From Bryopsis sp. KO-2023 (lineage: Eukaryota > Chlorophyta > Ulvophyceae > Bryopsidales > Bryopsidaceae): a stretch of 64,000 nucleotides of DNA. Of this stretch, positions 62,885-64,000 are shown in pieces (within the stretch, counting starts at the first letter, position 1; each line of letters begins with the position of its first letter). The translations under genes were made by a program, and so were the position numbers. The notes beneath the pieces were generated by a model. That model made no database searches. It saw only the letters and a program-made list of their open reading frames with translations, and was not told the DNA's origin. The stretch is taken from the NCBI GenBank assembly GCA_030272585.1, contig BSYQ01000002.1:6386001-6450000 (forward strand), in the 5' to 3' direction.

Positions 62885-64000
62885 TCTGTGTGCGAACTGT
62901 GTGCGTTCCAAGTGCGTGTGAGCGTGTGACCCCACAAGACCCATCCATGGGCCTGCATCCTTGGCTGATTGAACTTGTGAGGTACATGTATCAGAACTCC
63001 TCGGCGGTGGTTAGGGGGACTCGTGGCTGTTCGCGCTCGTTTGAGATGCGCCGTGGTGTGCGACAAGGCTGCCCTTTCAGTCCTCTGTTGTATACTTGTT
63101 ACCATGATAACTTTCCTCTTCTCTTGGAGCGACTGGACTTGGAACGAGTTGTTTTTGACCTGGTGAAGATCGTCGCGATGATCTTTGCGGACGACACTCT
63201 GGTGCCTTTGCGTGATGAGGAAGGTGTGCAGGCGGTGGGCGACTTGACGCTTCGGTTTGAGCAAGACTGGCATATCAAGACGAACCATGAGAAGACGGAG
63301 GTGCTTGCGGTGAACCCGGGGTCGCGTACTTCGGTTTCGTTTGGTGGACACGATGTGCCGTTGCAGCGCACGCTCAAGTATTTGGGTGTGGTGTTTTACG
63401 ATGGGCCTGGGGACGTCAACGTGTTTCGGGAGCATATTTCAAAGGTGTTGTGTGCGGGCAACGTGGCTGTTGGGCGTTTGCGTGCGAGGGCGTTTGAGAT
63501 CGGTTTGAGGGATCCACGGACTCTGGTGGCTCTCTTCAAGATGTACGTTTTGGGGAAGGTGCAGTATGCTGCGCCGGTTTGGGTGTTCTTTCTGACTCAG
63601 CAGCACAAGCGGGAGCTGAACGATCTGTTGGTGCGTTACCTAAAATCGGTGCTACGTCTTCCGACGAGGGCGCTGAAGAATTTCGTGTATGGGCCCGCAT
63701 CCCACGCGGGCGATGCTGTTCTGGTTGCGTGGTCAGCCGGATTCTCGGCGTTCTTGGTGGGTTCAGTTTCGTGATATGGTGAGACGCTTTGTTCCACAGT
63801 TCGATGGGTTTGTGGAGGTGGACGTGGCGACCTGGGCGCGTGCCTATAAGGCAGATATTGTGGGTCAGCTGCGTTCCCGACATCCGCGTATCGTGGCGTA
63901 TTATAATCGGTTCAAACCGACGTTTTGTTACACGAACGCGTTGTCTTCTTTTACGGATTTGGGTTTGCGTACGACTTGGGTGCGTTTTCGGGCTCGTCTT
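62885..64000 (+). mobile_element. LINE (family 1) body, runs off the window
   Basis: Reverse-transcriptase and downstream region of the same LINE whose 3' ends occur at 46.6, 48.3, 54.1 and 57.4 kb. 63,690 onward parallels 46,740 onward. The element is truncated at its 5' end here and continues past the window edge. Confidence 0.85.
62890..63774 (+). CDS. LINE reverse transcriptase (partial, frame-broken)
   Basis: Starts inside RT: RRGVRQGCPFSPLLYTCY (template-grip motif), then FADDTLVPL with the catalytic Asp pair, NHEKTEVLAVN and LKYLGVVF, all typical of non-LTR RT. Compared with the 46.6-kb copy about 80 bp are missing around 63,690, which shifts the frame and ends it at 63,774. Translation of the correct frame resumes after that. 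It would copy LINE RNA at a nicked target if complete. This copy is not. Confidence 0.85.
   Translation: MRTVCVPSACERVTPQDPSMGLHPWLIELVRYMYQNSSAVVRGTRGCSRSFEMRRGVRQGCPFSPLLYTCYHDNFPLLLERLDLERVVFDLVKIVAMIFADDTLVPLRDEEGVQAVGDLTLRFEQDWHIKTNHEKTEVLAVNPGSRTSVSFGGHDVPLQRTLKYLGVVFYDGPGDVNVFREHISKVLCAGNVAVGRLRARAFEIGLRDPRTLVALFKMYVLGKVQYAAPVWVFFLTQQHKRELNDLLVRYLKSVLRLPTRALKNFVYGPASHAGDAVLVAWSAGFSAFLVGSVS

Overview
The window is nuclear DNA from a eukaryote, most likely a unicellular alga or other protist. The taxon cannot be named from the sequence. The evidence for a eukaryote is spliceosomal GT-AG introns of about 70-850 bp, one-repeat-per-exon ankyrin coding, an F-box/WD40 gene, and several eukaryotic transposon classes. 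Host genes are sparse. Most of the sequence is mobile elements, their fragments, and minisatellites.

Left part (1-26,600). The first 11 kb holds no confident gene: degraded retroelement pieces, a two-copy repeat, a tRNA-Phe-like sequence, and a foldback element. At 11,633-14,788 (minus) lies a secreted cysteine-rich protein gene that I resolve into five exons, all joined by phase-1 introns, each intron with its own minisatellite. A proline-rich (PAPPPST) reading frame with a cysteine-rich tail follows at 15.5-16.7 kb. Two small hAT-type non-autonomous elements with exact 8-bp target duplications lie at 17,390-17,853 and 18,276-18,517. An intact, intronless, bacterial-type D-alanine--D-alanine ligase ORF is at 20,637-21,569 (minus), behind a tandem repeat. 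21.6-26.6 kb is tandem repeats and low-complexity non-coding DNA.

Middle part (26,600-46,600). A 1-kb inverted repeat (27.06-28.09 kb) is followed by a tandem duplication of small exons and the last three exons of an unidentified gene ending at 31,383. A coiled-coil/ankyrin gene runs from about 32.5 to 36,374. Its coding exon is interrupted by a 948-bp hAT-type element that carries two inverted tRNA-like modules. An F-box/WD40 pseudogene (39,769-42,475, minus) is split by a 1.6-kb pogo/Tigger-like element flanked by TA.

Right part (46,600-64,000). This is nested retrotransposons: two related non-LTR (LINE) families, inverted copies of a DIRS-like element forming a palindrome with 1.9-kb arms, and a Ty3/gypsy chromovirus with an intact Pol including a C-terminal chromodomain. 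The chromovirus gag is broken by LINE insertions and two in-frame TGA codons. A G GGA AAC heptamer directly before the gag stop is a textbook -1 frameshift site.

The most unusual theme is a scatter of extremely 5'-truncated LINE insertions. Some are only 24-50 nt, essentially the terminal TTCTGT-type repeat plus a few bases, flanked by clear 9-12 bp target-site duplications. In one case an uninterrupted copy of the target lies in the same window. They show how LINE tails can seed microsatellites and even add codons to other genes.
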